The notes beneath the pieces were generated by a model that worked only from the letters and a program-made list of their open reading frames with translations, was not told where the DNA came from and ran no database searches. This document shows positions 63,528 through 64,000 of a DNA stretch of 64,000 nt, piece by piece. Numbering within the stretch: the first letter of the stretch is position 1; every line of letters starts with the position of its first letter. The stretch is from assembly GCA_025991245.1 (NCBI GenBank), contig BQMJ01000054.1:62001-126000 (forward strand), given 5' to 3'. Source of the DNA: Galdieria partita. Taxonomy: Eukaryota; Rhodophyta; Bangiophyceae; Galdieriales; Galdieriaceae. The position numbers were made by a program, and so were the translations under genes.

Positions 63528-64000
63528 ATGTCAGACCCTTCTCAAAGTTACTTTTCGCACCCCTCTGCTAATGGATGGATGCCTCCTGGTAGTTTTCCGA
63601 TACCTCAGAATAATAACCAACCCATGATGCAACAACCTCCTTACCAAGTTGGATACCCAATGCAGCCTATGTGGCCACAGGGTATGATGCCTTCCTACGG
63701 AATGCAACCTCTTCCTACAGCATATCCGAGCTTACAACCGGGCGCATATCCTGGGTCATATTACGTGCCACCTACACAATACGTTCCCAACCAACCTAGC
63801 ATGAGACCCAGTTATTCAAGTTCCAAAAGTTTAGTTCCTGCAAATACAAAACAGGGACCATCACAGGTAGCTACAGGACAACTTGTACCCTTCCAAGACA
63901 AGGACATTTCTGTATATAAAGCGAAGGAAGATATGAGAAGTATGTATTTCCTCGTTGTTGTAGCTTAAAGTGCTAATTAGAAACTAGGCTTAGAAGGTGA
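63528..64000 (+). CDS. Pro/Gln/Tyr-rich low-complexity protein, first exon (runs off right edge)
   Basis: Exon 1 is 63528..63939, 137 codons, followed by a 47-nt intron (63940 to about 63987) and the start of exon 2. The product is rich in Pro, Gln, Tyr, Met and Ser (PMMQQPPYQVGYPMQP), a prion-like disordered region typical of RNA-binding or transcription proteins. The end (VPFQDKDISVYKAKEDM) looks like the approach to a folded domain that lies outside the window. Confidence 0.7.

Noticed and set aside
1-64000. tRNA, rRNA, snRNA, CRISPR, transposon or virus-like elements
   Set aside because: I looked for T-loop/B-box motifs, terminal repeats, integrase, reverse transcriptase, transposase and capsid sequence and saw none. 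A covariance and repeat search would be decisive.

Overview
The window reads as nuclear DNA of a unicellular red alga, most likely a Galdieria species or close relative. The reasons are gene density (stop-to-start gaps often under 100 bp), AT-leaning sequence, very short GT-AG introns (mostly 40-60 nt, often with a CTGAC/CTAAC-like branch site), plastid-type N-terminal extensions together with plant-type genes (DET1, bifunctional aspartate kinase/homoserine dehydrogenase), and a bacterial-looking zinc alcohol dehydrogenase. The genus is inference. I see no rRNA, tRNA, CRISPR array, transposon or virus-like element. Exon joins were worked out by hand from GT-AG sites, reading frame and family alignment from memory. 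Most genes close perfectly in frame; the few that do not are flagged.

Layout. 1-8.4 kb: a 5'-nucleotidase (runs off the left edge), a small spliced HMG/YABBY-like gene head-to-head with it, a one-exon putative plastid membrane protein, the eIF2-alpha kinase GCN2 (RWD, kinase, HisRS-like) and the RNA helicase DDX41. 8.6-18.1 kb: AK-HSDH, an NF-X1-type zinc-finger protein, a membrane RING-H2 E3, PUS10, and COX19 divergent from PUS10. 18.4-26 kb: ADH, a GT25-like glycosyltransferase, glutaryl-CoA dehydrogenase, a plastid LON-domain protein, a RING protein and FAD synthetase. 26-37 kb: a KH-DUF1771-Smr protein divergent from a MIOS-like protein that lacks its beta-propeller, an unknown Ser-rich protein, a PDK1-like kinase fused to DUF547, DET1, a BSD protein and a putative plastid membrane protein. 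37-40.5 kb: STK19, a poorly resolved 1.5 kb stretch, and the ADP/ATP carrier. 40.8-49.8 kb: an ankyrin protein, an RGG protein, UFC1 divergent from PEX12, a TauE/SafE transporter, a Sey1-like GTPase without membrane anchor, and a RAD51D-like recombinase. 49.9-64 kb: DDX56, a hypothetical gene and a 55-aa membrane microprotein, DDX10, an SDR, a mitochondrial carrier, an SGF29-like tandem-Tudor protein, a SNAP-25-type SNARE, a PHD protein, and the first exon of a Pro/Gln-rich protein that runs off the right edge.

The genes do not form one pathway, but themes recur: stress and nutrient signalling (GCN2, MIOS/GATOR2, a PDK1-like kinase), RNA and ribosome biogenesis (DDX41, DDX56, DDX10, PUS10), genome maintenance and chromatin (RAD51D, STK19, DET1, SGF29, PHD), ubiquitin-like systems (RING proteins, NF-X1, UFC1, PEX12), and organelle metabolism. 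The most distinctive observations are the kinase-DUF547 fusion, the propeller-less MIOS, the anchorless Sey1-like GTPase, the KH-Smr protein, and four head-to-head gene pairs whose start codons lie only 15-46 bp apart.
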